Shown: positions 10,800 through 20,057 of the stretch, piece by piece
Layout of the letters: each line of letters opens with the position of its first letter
How positions within the stretch are numbered: position 1 is the stretch's first letter
Source of the DNA: Gracilaria domingensis
Taxonomy: Eukaryota > Rhodophyta > Florideophyceae > Gracilariales > Gracilariaceae
DNA length: 64,000 bases
NCBI GenBank assembly: GCA_022539475.1
Contig: VCMS01000079.1
Location: 119,091 to 183,090, forward strand
Direction: 5' to 3'
Notes under the pieces: generated by a model
What the model saw: the letters and a program-made list of their open reading frames with translations, nothing else
What the model was told of the DNA's origin: nothing
The model's database searches: none
Translations under genes and position numbers: made by a program

Positions 10800-10985
10800 G
10801 ATGACTGGCTGACTACGGCCATTTTTGACATGACTATGACTCCGTGACTTCTTAGATCTGAACTGTAGTCATACAAGTAGTCAAGCTGTCTAGAACTCCC
10901 GTTCTACTTGTAGTCAGGGGCCAAAATTCAAGAAGTCAGGCGAATTTGGCTGTAGTCGCCCCTGTGGTAGTCAGTGGTTGTCATC
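10800..10985. mobile_element. Foldback element with clustered TAGTCA motifs (hAT-like MITE candidate)
   Basis: The left side begins GATGACTGGCTGACTAC and the right side, read on the minus strand, begins GATGACAACCACTGACTAC. Both then share TGACTTCTT and an ACAAGTAG segment, so the block folds back on itself with imperfect arms of about 90 nt. TAGTCA/TGACTA occurs about eight times in 186 bp. The left flank carries CAGGCCCGAAT, which also begins the motif cluster next to the hAT transposase at 62180 (CAGGCCCGTAT). I see no clean 8-bp target duplication, so the exact ends are uncertain. Confidence 0.4.
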
Positions 10986-13247
10986 AGGCAAGCATTGGCC
11001 AAGCACATGAATTATTTAGTTTGTATACGTAACTCACTGCTCTAAAATCTTGTTTGCGACCTTCAGAACATTCCTACGAAACTCTGATGCCTTTGGATCG
11101 AGCAAAGAGCTTTGAGGGTGACAGGGTGTTTGTACCTCAGAATGAACAAAAGACCTTATAATCTTCGTCATTTTCAAAGTTCCAGACAATAGAGACTGCC
11201 TTCGTTGGCCTTCAAATGGGACCTAGGTCGCTGAAGAGCCGTTGTTTAGACTCTAACAGGAGTTCTAGACAGCTTGTAACTTAGACGCCGATTAAAGTGT
11301 TGAGCAACTTCTTTTTCGCACTGATCACTTTAAGTGGATGCGCCTCATTTCCATAAATAAACTTCGGTTTTTTGTAGAAACAGAGAATCTCAACACAAAT
11401 TCCTGTATACAACAGAAGCATTTACCTTGCCCCTTCCATGGATCCGTTGATGTCCTGGCGTTGAGTGTACAATCGTTATGGTGATGTTCCGGAAATTTTT
11501 CAAATGCGCTGCATGATGTCAGTGTATTTCTTTTCATCGTGAAGTTGAGACTTTTCGCCTCCTCCGGCGAGCAATCGCTTTTGCTGGACTAACCGCTACA
11601 AGTAGAAATCCCATCCATGGAATGGCCCACCGTGTCCAGCAACTTTTGGAAGCGCATTTAGTGGATTTGGGAGGAGTATCCCTAATTAGGCATACTCCTC
11701 CCAACGGCTTTGATCTTGCGTTGGTATTATAAGCGATAGCTTTTCTTAATGCATCATAACTCTCAAAACAGTGAAGGAGTCTTGCTTAAAGAAAGCATCC
11801 GCACCAACATCTTTCGCTTAAGGCTATTCTTCCACTTTTAATCTCAAGGTTCTAGATCCACGTATCTCTTGTCATCATGGGCAGAAACAGGTTTCTCCGC
11901 AGAATTATTGCTTTTCACTCGAAGTACGAGACAGTTTCTCTCCGCAGATGTTCTTCACATGTCTAATTGCGCCAAAACTTTTCAACTTAATGTGACGAAG
12001 AAGTAGTCTATACGACAGGGTGAATGACAAGGTTCAAACTGCTGCTCTCCGCGTCAGATCATTCGTCCCCCTCTGTCGCTTGAACTGGGGCTCCTGGTCT
12101 GAGAATGAAGAGACCTGGAGAAGGTTAAGACGGGATTCTCAATCCTGAGCTCCGCCCTGAAAAAGGAAGCAAGCATGGGTAAAGATTGAAGCAAGGGCGT
12201 GTCGTCTTAGAAATTGCTGTGACTAAAAGACTTGCATCTGCGACAGACAGTGCTAGTGGTGCTCATTTCATGTAGCTTTGAGGTGGAGACAGTAGGAGGG
12301 GTTCACGAATGTAGTTTACGAAAGAACTCGGAGCACATCGGTCATCAGCCATTGATATGGTAGCAGTCTTTGGAAGAGTCGTTGGAGGCTGTGCGATGCA
12401 ATTGATTCGTACAACGATTGAGCTGTAAAATGTTGGATGGCGAAGGGCACTTGCCCTGGCAAGCAAGATGCGTCAAGGGATATGGTAACAATGTTATCTT
12501 TGTCATGTTCTTGCTTGGTCGCGTAAAAGCTTTATTGTTTGGTAATGGAGAAAGGTTGGGGGCCAATGAGGCTCACACACCGAGCACGAGAGCATGACTC
12601 TGTGCCAAAACGGCATTCTCCATTAGAGAAACGCTGCTCCCCCAGGGTGGGATGCTGGGTGATAAAACTTGGGGATGAAGAGCTGTAGAGCATTTTGCGA
12701 TTCATCACTGATCCAATCCTCAAATAAATCCATTCTCTGTGTCTTCGAAAATCTATACGTGTAGTGCACCTTGCAAGACATATGCGTCGAGTTCGATAGT
12801 CAGTTTTTTTGTAAACAACATAATTTGAGTGAGAATGGAACGTTCGGACACCGTGACATCTGACATCATTTTGTATTTGCGTTTAATCATTTGTCAACGC
12901 ACCTTCATTATCCAGACGCCACCACACCCAACCTCGGCATGCATACGGAAACGAATTCCCGAGGACAATGAAGCCATTGTTACAACTACCGTGCTTTGCA
13001 TTTCGAGGGACGATGGTGACCAGGTTGGGTTATTCTTCACCGCCAGAAAGGTGATTCGTACCGCAAAGTCTAGGGAACCCCAAAGTGTAGTGGCCGGTGC
13101 TGGCAAACAGAATGCTTGCTTTTCACTCTCCTGTGATAATTTTACTATCACACGCAATCACCAAATCGAATTGAATGCTGCAATGATTCACGGAGAGGAG
13201 CCAGGTCCTTCGCCTGAGTCGAAATTTTGTCAGTTCCAATTCAACCG
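10986..13247. other. Intergenic, no supported gene
   Basis: Only short frames without recognisable domains. A 170-codon plus frame (ATG at 12835, to 13344) runs through the TATA box and leader of the next gene, and its composition is unlike its neighbours. I do not call it. Confidence 0.45.
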
Positions 13248-13255
13248 TATAAATA
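13248..13255 (+). promoter_or_regulatory. TATA box of the 13401 coiled-coil gene
   Basis: TATAAATA followed by GGGGC, 153 nt upstream of the ATG at 13401. Confidence 0.5.
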
Positions 13256-13400
13256 GGGGCACTACTCCCACCATCTTACTCTGTGGAAGCTCATCTTTCT
13301 CTATCCTTCCTACTTCGACAGCTTCTTGGCCCTATCTTCTCTGAACCCAAATCCATCCACTACGTTTTGATTACAGTCTACTCTTCTGAGCTCAAGCAAC

Positions 13401-14423
13401 ATGTCTGCAATTGCAAAATCATCGTTGGCAGGTGCTATCGTTGGGGCTTCTGTTATGGGGATGTATTGCCTTCATAAACAAAACCTGCAGGCAAGGAAGT
13501 TCAACCACCTATTACGGAACTCAAACGATGAAAAGGCACAAATTACTGCCTTAAATGAACAGAACGAGCAGAAAGTCATGGTGCTCACGGCTGAAAACAG
13601 GTCTTTGTTGGTGGACAACAATCGCCTAAAACAAAGAACAGAATCACTGCTTGATGCGCTGACAACTGTCAGCAGTACTAGCGGTGTGATGTCCCGTGAA
13701 CTTCAGCAGCGGACCTTTGAGAGAGACCAAGCTCTTGTCCACTTGCGAGATGAGAGAGAAGAAAAGAATCGAATTGCAGCAGAGGTTCTGGAGATCCAGG
13801 TTCAAAAGGAGCAGGCAGAAGAAGCGGTGAGAGAGTCGTTAAGCCATCGAAACGAAAGCCTGGAAGAGATCGATGCGCTCAACAGAGCTTGCCAGCAGCT
13901 TCGTGAGGATGTGTATCATTCTCAGTCGGAAAATGAACATTTGAAGGTTCTTGTTGCGGAAAAGACTAATTGCCTTCTCCAGCAGTTGGGTACGATTGGG
14001 GAGCTCAGGAACCGGATGGCGGAGGGAGAATCAAGAATTGAATGGCTTGAGAACGCTCTCAAGTCGGAAACGGAACGGGTGAGGGAAAGCCAACGCGCCT
14101 TGGAGGCCTGTGAAAGATTCCTGGACCAGGTCGACCTCGAAAATCAGGCCAGGTTGCTGCGTTGCTTTGAAGAAATCCATGCTCTTCGAGGAAAGATATC
14201 TGATATGTGCCGTGAGGTGAACGAGTTTTTGAGTTCTCATCCGCAGTTAGACATCGAGATATCACTGACGTTGCGCAAGGAACGTGCGATGTGTACGTCA
14301 CCTGCTTCCACATCCTCCGAAGAAGAATCCCCGCCTCATTCCTCCCCCTCTCTTCTCCTCCCTTCCCCCTCCCCTTCACCTTCTTCCTTTCATTCACGGT
14401 CATCTTCGTTTTCTCTGGAATAA
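13401..14423 (+). CDS. N-terminally anchored coiled-coil protein, family copy 1
   Basis: A 340-aa protein of no family I recognise. Residues 6-26 (KSSLAGAIVGASVMGMYCL) are a small-residue hydrophobic segment that could be a signal anchor or an organelle membrane anchor. Residues 35-285 are an almost unbroken coiled coil with dense E/K/R/Q heptads, e.g. SENEHLKVLVAEKTNCLLQQ. A conserved block ends 'SSHPQLDIEISLTLRKERAMC' and is followed by TSPASTSSEEE. The last 45 residues are a Ser/Pro tail. A second copy at 39808-40530 is about 60% identical by eye over residues 85-305, down to the HPQLDIEISL and SPASTSSEE blocks. That duplication argues strongly that this is a real protein. The gene at 28486 has the same anchor-then-coil layout. 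Intronless, with a TATA box upstream. Confidence 0.75.
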   Translation: MSAIAKSSLAGAIVGASVMGMYCLHKQNLQARKFNHLLRNSNDEKAQITALNEQNEQKVMVLTAENRSLLVDNNRLKQRTESLLDALTTVSSTSGVMSRELQQRTFERDQALVHLRDEREEKNRIAAEVLEIQVQKEQAEEAVRESLSHRNESLEEIDALNRACQQLREDVYHSQSENEHLKVLVAEKTNCLLQQLGTIGELRNRMAEGESRIEWLENALKSETERVRESQRALEACERFLDQVDLENQARLLRCFEEIHALRGKISDMCREVNEFLSSHPQLDIEISLTLRKERAMCTSPASTSSEEESPPHSSPSLLLPSPSPSPSSFHSRSSSFSLE

Positions 14424-14960
14424 GGAACACTCTGAATTGGAAAATGTCTTGCAGCAGTTTGATTCAAATAGGTTCTCTGCAGCTAATGTTTATAGTGTTC
14501 AAATTCCAGATCTGGCAGAGTCATACCGCCTCGCGCGTTGCGTCAATATGTTGATGAAAACGTGAACCGGGACTGTTTGCACGAATGCAACTCTCAACTC
14601 TAAGCAGAACCCTGTGACCTAAAGATGCGCTCTCTTACGATTCCTGAATGTAAGAAGATCGACGCAGAATGACAAAAGAATAGGTCTGCATACGAGTTGG
14701 TGGATTGTTGTGCACACCAGAGTAGGCGAGAAAGGCTGGAATTTGGTCGATCGGGTAGGAAACGAGATTAGAATCAGGCATGACTCGATGGATTTGATTT
14801 GAGGAGAGCTTTTGTAAACTGAATATGACAGGAGTGGGAAGAAAGTGAATATGATGTTCGTTTATACGATGACTGGATGGTTTGAAGTTTCGGTCGATGG
14901 TAGAAGAAGATAGTTTGTTAGAGTATCAATATTTAAGTGTAAATAAAACGTTAAGTACAA
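14424..14960. other. Intergenic / 3' region, no supported gene
   Basis: This is the downstream region of the coiled-coil gene, with no gene seen. Confidence 0.5.
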
Positions 14961-15335
14961 TCACTGATCACAATCTCCAGCTCCAGATGCTGACACGTCG
15001 CAAGCGTTTCCTGATTTGCGACCACACTGCACCTTCATTTTGGTGAGGTCATCTGCCTTCGTACAGGGGTACCTTGATCTGGACGGCGAGTGAAACAACT
15101 CCCCTGTGGAGAACGTTGAAGGACCGATCTTTTCGACCATTGCAACGACCTTCTTCAGGAACTGGACTTCTGTGCAATCATCCATAATAAGAAAACACGT
15201 CCTCGCAACGTCGAACGAGCATAAAGATGTCTTGCATCTCCCCATATTCACACTATACCGCATGAATACGATACCAATACCAATGTAAATGGTCACTTGG
15301 TGTTTTAATTGAAAGCTAAAATCACGCACAGTCAT
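14961..15335 (-). CDS. Possible small cysteine-rich protein (low confidence)
   Basis: A 124-codon ATG-initiated frame. Its last 90 residues are protein-like and cysteine-bearing (MGRCKTSLCSFDVARTCFL, CGRKSGNACDVSASGAGDC). It has a weakly hydrophobic N-terminus (VTIYIGIGIVFM) but no clean signal peptide. It could be the last exon of a secreted protein, since an AG just before TGTGAATATGGGG near 15256 could serve as an acceptor. It lies between two secreted-protein genes on the same strand. Chance is possible. Confidence 0.25.
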   Translation of the reverse strand: MTVRDFSFQLKHQVTIYIGIGIVFMRYSVNMGRCKTSLCSFDVARTCFLIMDDCTEVQFLKKVVAMVEKIGPSTFSTGELFHSPSRSRYPCTKADDLTKMKVQCGRKSGNACDVSASGAGDCDQ

Positions 15336-15636
15336 GGAGCGTAGATTGAGTGGGATGCGAGATAGCGTTACAAACTACTGCAGGAAGGCTCAAGAACCCT
15401 CCCTCTGGTAGGCTAGCTTGTTGCACAATCTTGCAAGTTCGGGCGGGTGAGGATATCAAAACCCGTGAAGGCATCGTAGTTCTGCATGAAAGGCAGTTCA
15501 TATGAATAGATCTATCATTTGAAAGAGGCACAACGCCAGAGCAATGTCTTGGCAGTGCCATCCATCCCTTTACATTATAATGCTTCTTGGTGATTGCAGC
15601 TATTAACGTCTCGCAGAAACAGTTTCTCCATACTAG

Positions 15637-16302
15637 TTACGCTTGTTCAACCGTGATACGAGTTAATTTCTCACCACGAATGATCTTCACATTGCCGACA
15701 TGATGTGGTGAACAACTAGTCTGCACGCCAGGGTGGATGACAACAGACGGACTGTTGCCCTGTGGCTGCAGATTATCACTTCCCTTCGCGCGGAGCCACA
15801 CCCTCAGCTTGGCTTGCCCTTGCTGTTCAGATCCATGCCACCCAGCATTCGCCGTAACAGTAGTCGAGTCAGTCCACAACCCATCCAGACGAGCCTGTTC
15901 AAAGTCAACGACGGCATACTCGCTTCCGCCATAGCTGGTGTCGTCACCAAGCCACTTGAGATATTGACTGGGGTTGTGGCAACTCCATCCATCGTTGGCA
16001 CCATGGAATCGAGTGCTGGTATCCAGATCACGACGATCGTTAGACCAGCTGTACTCCATCACCAGCTCCAGAGGCGCCAGATCGATATTGGCTACTAGGA
16101 AGGAGTTGGCAGGCAGGGAGCACGAAAATCCACCGCTGCATTGCTTCACGATGCAAAGAGGCGTGAGGATGTGGTGGTCGCACTGCTGAACAGCGAGCTG
16201 GCGGTGCGGATGGCAGCGATCCGGACACACACGGTCGGGTACTCTGACGGCGAGGGCGGAAAACAACAAACCTGAAATGAAAAGGGCTGTGAGGGTCTTC
16301 AT
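15637..16302 (-). CDS. Secreted cysteine-containing protein of unknown family
   Basis: A 221-aa protein with a textbook signal peptide, MKTLTALFISGLLFSALA, probably cut before VRVPDRVC. A short Cys/His-rich region follows (CPDRCHPHRQ, QQCDHHILTPLCIVKQC). Then comes a Trp/Asp/Gly-rich beta-type segment: MEYSWSNDRRDLDTSTRF, CHNPSQYLKWLGDDTSYGG, EYAVVDFEQARLDGLW. The pattern DLDTSTRF...GGSEYAVVDFEQA looks like a conserved extracellular beta-sandwich motif, but I cannot name the family. The C-terminus is basic. The ATG at 16302 is fixed by the signal peptide. A TTTAAG sequence about 105 nt upstream on the minus strand may be a weak TATA element. Confidence 0.65.
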   Translation of the reverse strand: MKTLTALFISGLLFSALAVRVPDRVCPDRCHPHRQLAVQQCDHHILTPLCIVKQCSGGFSCSLPANSFLVANIDLAPLELVMEYSWSNDRRDLDTSTRFHGANDGWSCHNPSQYLKWLGDDTSYGGSEYAVVDFEQARLDGLWTDSTTVTANAGWHGSEQQGQAKLRVWLRAKGSDNLQPQGNSPSVVIHPGVQTSCSPHHVGNVKIIRGEKLTRITVEQA

Positions 16303-18036
16303 GACGGTTCGATGGTTGGTTTGAGAACGGCTATTGTCCAGCTCTGAGAGTTTGCAAGTTGTCGAGAAGAGACAGACATCTGTGAACTGAAATGCGAGGA
16401 AGGCTTAAATGGTGAAGCTGATGAAAATGACAACGAGGAATGTGTCGAATGGTTCCACAGTGCGACTCCTTCGAAACGAAGTTAGGCTAAGTAGACTAAG
16501 CTGACGAGAGTGTTATCAGGTTAGCCCAAGATGAAAGTGGGTCAGACTTGATGGTAGGGCCCAATCAGTCGGAGAAGAAAGAAACCAAAAGCTGTAACCT
16601 AAGAAGATGATGAGCGAGATGAAGCGAATAGCAGGACGATGAAGAAGGCACATTGATTAACAAATTCATGGCAAGTGTTGGTTCCTTTTTGAATTTGGAC
16701 GCGAAAAGTTCCATGATTGCTCAGTTCTTCCACATCAGAGAACTGTGGAAGGAAATGGGAGCGAAGCAGAAACGTTGATGTTTCCTTCATGCGGATTTCC
16801 TTCCACGCAGTGACGGACGAAATGACCTAGGTCAAGTCCAGCACTGTTTGGAGAGTGTGACCAGCAAGGAAAAGCTTCGTATTGTCCAAGCCTCCTAGAA
16901 ACAGCGCGGAATCATAAACATATAGACAACGTTGCGTGGGTGAAGCTCGGCCTACGTCCCGGCTGGCGCGGGGTGCACATGGCAAAGCGATAAGACGAAC
17001 AACTGAATGCGACAACGGATCTACTCATGAGGCTTGGGCGAACGATAATTTATCGGAAGGGGATACGCGCGAGGCTCATTGGGGTCATTCGTTTTGATTG
17101 TACGAGACGTGTAACGAAAACATGTCGGTTCGCGCCCAACCGACGCAGCGAGCGGAGATGCACGTGACAATGCGACGCTTCGCACCACGGGCAGCTGCGA
17201 TGCGCTCCCTCTCCGCGGCGAATTCAATTCCTTAGCGCTAAATCTAATTTCCAATTGTCACCTCCAAACTCAGGACGCGTCGTCGCAAATGTACACCTAC
17301 AACACGCACACCTGCATCCGATAGATATGCTCGGTACGTCTGTCTGTCATCACAGGAGGGGTGTGAACCGCGGCAGAGCCCTTCGCTCAAGAGTCTTGAG
17401 TCAAGACTCGTTGAGGTCGTCGCACGACAACCTTGTGAACACAAGTTGTGATCCAGCTAGGAAGAAAAGTGCTGGGGTAGCGTTGCACCCGTTTGCGCGT
17501 CATGCGCTCACATGGGGTCTCCACGGTGGCGCGCCGAGCCTACGTGATCATGGACAGTTGACCGTTGAACCGTTGAACCGTTGCCTGCAACGCGACGCAT
17601 GCTTATCACCGTCGGGCAGTGCTCCTTCTCTGTCTGTGTTGCAGCGTCTGCGCGAGCGACCCTCTTCTCATCTTGTCCTCCTGTATGCTTGCGCTGTCCT
17701 CCTCTATGGCTTCATCATGACCACACGCATGTCGCACAGATCTCGGAAAACATGTTTTCACGGCTTACCATGAGTGTCTCCGGCCTGTCATACGAGGAAT
17801 CAACGCCCGGTCAATGAGCACGGCAAGTACCGAACGTGCCGCGACTGAGATATCGATAGTCATCATGATGACTATCGATAACTCATTTCTAACTTCGACC
17901 TCGACTGCCTCGCACGCGAAGGCACGCGGGTCGCTTAGACGACTGTATAGACCACGCCTGCGATTGGAGCGCCGCCACCGTTTTCAACTCGCATTGAATA
18001 AGCGGCGAGACTTCTTCAGTGCGACAAGAGTAGTCT
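16303..18036. other. Intergenic, no supported gene; contains a perfect palindrome
   Basis: Open frames in both directions are short and unconvincing. The plus frame at 17255-17773 is Ser/His/Arg-rich without domains. The main feature is the palindrome at 17847-17884, annotated separately. Confidence 0.5.
17847..17884. repeat. 38-bp palindrome (30-bp perfect core)
   Basis: The core 17851-17880 is a perfect inverted repeat of TATCGATAGTCATCA with no spacer. It extends four more bases each side (GAGA / ACTC) with a single mismatched pair. It lies 150 nt past the stop codon of the minus-strand membrane-protein gene. Confidence 0.85.
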
Positions 18037-19473
18037 TCAATTCATACCATCTGCGTTCCTCGGTTCAAAGGTGATACGATTTTCTTCTTCATAGCTCATT
18101 CGTCGAAGCCCCAATTGAATCCACTTACTGTCACCCTTCTCTCGGAATTCACTCCACTCCGTGTACTTTGCCCAACATTGAGACAGCCCGTTCAACGTAT
18201 TCACTTCTTGGATATGTCTCCACTTTGATATCCACAACAGGTGCAACAGCAGCGCCAACATTGACACTATGAATGTCTCCACTACAACAATGACCAGCAC
18301 ACCAACTTTAATTCGTGTGCGATGAAGTACGCCCCCTGTGGGCAACTGAACAGTAACATTGCTTGCTTTCGAGTACAAAACCACTCGAGCGGTGTTCTGA
18401 GCTCGTGTTGAACCAAACAAATCGGGTTTCACGTTTGCAAGCTGTTTTGCGTTCAACAAGATTTTGTCCTTGTACTCGAAACTTCCGCGAAACGTGACGT
18501 TACCAACTACGGTTCTGTCCATTTTGACTAAACTACACTCCTCGTCACACAACTGCTTGCTTTTGACGTTTTCCAGAGAATTTTCAGAAAGCTGCACTTC
18601 GTCCGGGTGCAGCTCTAGAGTATAGAACCGAGCAACTTTTCCTTCCACTTTCTGACACCACCCACTCCACCCAATCCACTCTAAGGGAGCGAATCCCTGA
18701 TTTGAAGGATCAAGTACTTTTGCTGTGTCCGCGAAGAAGCACTGCATATCCGTTGAATTCAAAACAGATACTTCGTTTATCTGATACGCTCTGTCATCTG
18801 GTATTGCGAGTTCCACGCTATCCGGGGACAGAAGGTAACGTGGAAAGTCTTGTAACCTTCCTTCAGTCCACGAGATATTTAGCCAAAGCTGGTCAACGAG
18901 GTGTATGGAATCCATGTTAGTTATCTCATCCGAAGGTCGAAAAACCGGTTTCTGTGTACCACTCAAGCACTGGACCATCTGCTGAATTTCATTGAGATAA
19001 GTGACATTAGCAACTTTGGCCCACACCCATCCGTCTTCATCCATGCGCGTACAATCAACATAGACTCTCGTGCCCAACTCACGAAGAGAGGATAGCCTCT
19101 CGCCAGTTCGATTCACGTACTGTGCCCAGTCGTCTACAGCTTCGGGGATGAACGCGCTGCTAACAATCTGTGACGAGAATTCCGGAATGTCATCGGAAAT
19201 CAACGTTGTCTCAAGATACACGGGAATAGCGACAAGTAGCACTCGAATGACTAACAAAAATGTATGAGAGCGTTGATACCGAAAAAGGCCCTCGGTCCAG
19301 AGTGGAAACTTCAGCGCCTCCACTCGAACTGCATCTCCGTTTTTCGCGTGGCGATGGAGGAACAGAGAGGCAAGCTTGGAAGTGGTGTACGTAAGTAAAG
19401 GAAATACAACAAGCTCAAATATGAGAAAGATGAAAGCTGCGATGACTCCACTTGATAGCGGGATCAAAATCAT
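18037..19473 (-). CDS. Three-pass membrane protein with large ectodomain, tandem copy A
   Basis: A 478-aa protein, paralogous to the next gene upstream on this strand. Hydrophobic segments are at about 8-30 (VIAAFIFLIFELVVFPLL), 70-88 (TFLLVIRVLLVAIPVYLE) and 388-415 (VGVLVIVVVETFIVSMLALL). Between TM2 and TM3 lie about 300 residues with NxS/T sites (NRT, NVT, NIS, NST) and at least six cysteines, as expected for a lumenal or extracellular domain. The cytoplasmic tail of about 63 residues contains VNTLNGLSQCWAKY. Shared with copy B are PLSSGVIAA/PLGTGAVSA at the start, HAK(N/K)G, LW(T/N)EGLF, IPVYLET, the QC(L/I)SGT(Q/E)(K/Q)P motif and VNT(L/V)(N/D)GLSQCW. I do not recognise the family; it may be red-algal. 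The topology could suit a cell-surface receptor, but there is no kinase or other signalling domain. Confidence 0.72.
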   Translation of the reverse strand: MILIPLSSGVIAAFIFLIFELVVFPLLTYTTSKLASLFLHRHAKNGDAVRVEALKFPLWTEGLFRYQRSHTFLLVIRVLLVAIPVYLETTLISDDIPEFSSQIVSSAFIPEAVDDWAQYVNRTGERLSSLRELGTRVYVDCTRMDEDGWVWAKVANVTYLNEIQQMVQCLSGTQKPVFRPSDEITNMDSIHLVDQLWLNISWTEGRLQDFPRYLLSPDSVELAIPDDRAYQINEVSVLNSTDMQCFFADTAKVLDPSNQGFAPLEWIGWSGWCQKVEGKVARFYTLELHPDEVQLSENSLENVKSKQLCDEECSLVKMDRTVVGNVTFRGSFEYKDKILLNAKQLANVKPDLFGSTRAQNTARVVLYSKASNVTVQLPTGGVLHRTRIKVGVLVIVVVETFIVSMLALLLHLLWISKWRHIQEVNTLNGLSQCWAKYTEWSEFREKGDSKWIQLGLRRMSYEEENRITFEPRNADGMN

Positions 19474-20057
19474 AGTGTAACAATCACGCGGCGCGGTCGT
19501 CTTCGGGGGCTCTAAGAAAAGAAGGACTGCTATCTACGGTGATCGCACGGAGCTCATCCAAAATTGCAGTGTTCTCACAAAAACTGGTACCGTCGGTACT
19601 AACGGTACAGTACCGTCGAACGGCGGTAGCCTTCCTGCCCACTGGTATATGAAACTTATCTGCAGCAACTGTCACACGAACCCCAACATGTTGAGGATAT
19701 CCTTATAACCTTACTGCGAGCAATTTCTCTCCCTGTTAAGCACAGCCAACTTTTCATGAACGCTTTGAGACAGGCGAAATCTTCTGTTGCAGAGTGGAAA
19801 TAGAAACGCTCTGCAGATACTTGAAGTATAAATCTGACCAATGCGAGTAGAGAGAGAGCCAAATCTTGAAAACGTCCATTTCTGAGGACTCCTCAGAAAT
19901 GACTTCATTGGTGAAACTCGTTCGCGTAAGGGTTAGCTTTGCTTCCGTGATGAGGGTCAGCAACGCGACGCAACGATGTGGGCGCTAATTCGTGGCCAGG
20001 GAGTCCATGCCAAGGGTACGCGTTCGAACTCACGTCATGCTGATTTCACCTGCGTGC
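19474..20057. other. Intergenic between membrane paralogs
   Basis: This should hold the promoter of copy A. It contains several GGTAC/GTACC motifs at 19586-19612 in both orientations, and a 25-bp palindrome at 19877-19901. No gene seen. Confidence 0.45.
19877..19901. repeat. 25-bp perfect palindrome
   Basis: Arms CATTTCTGAGGA and TCCTCAGAAATG pair perfectly across one C (19889). Confidence 0.8.

Noticed and set aside
12835-13344. Plus frame of about 170 codons before the 13401 gene
   Set aside because: Overlaps that gene's TATA box and leader; no domain or signal peptide.
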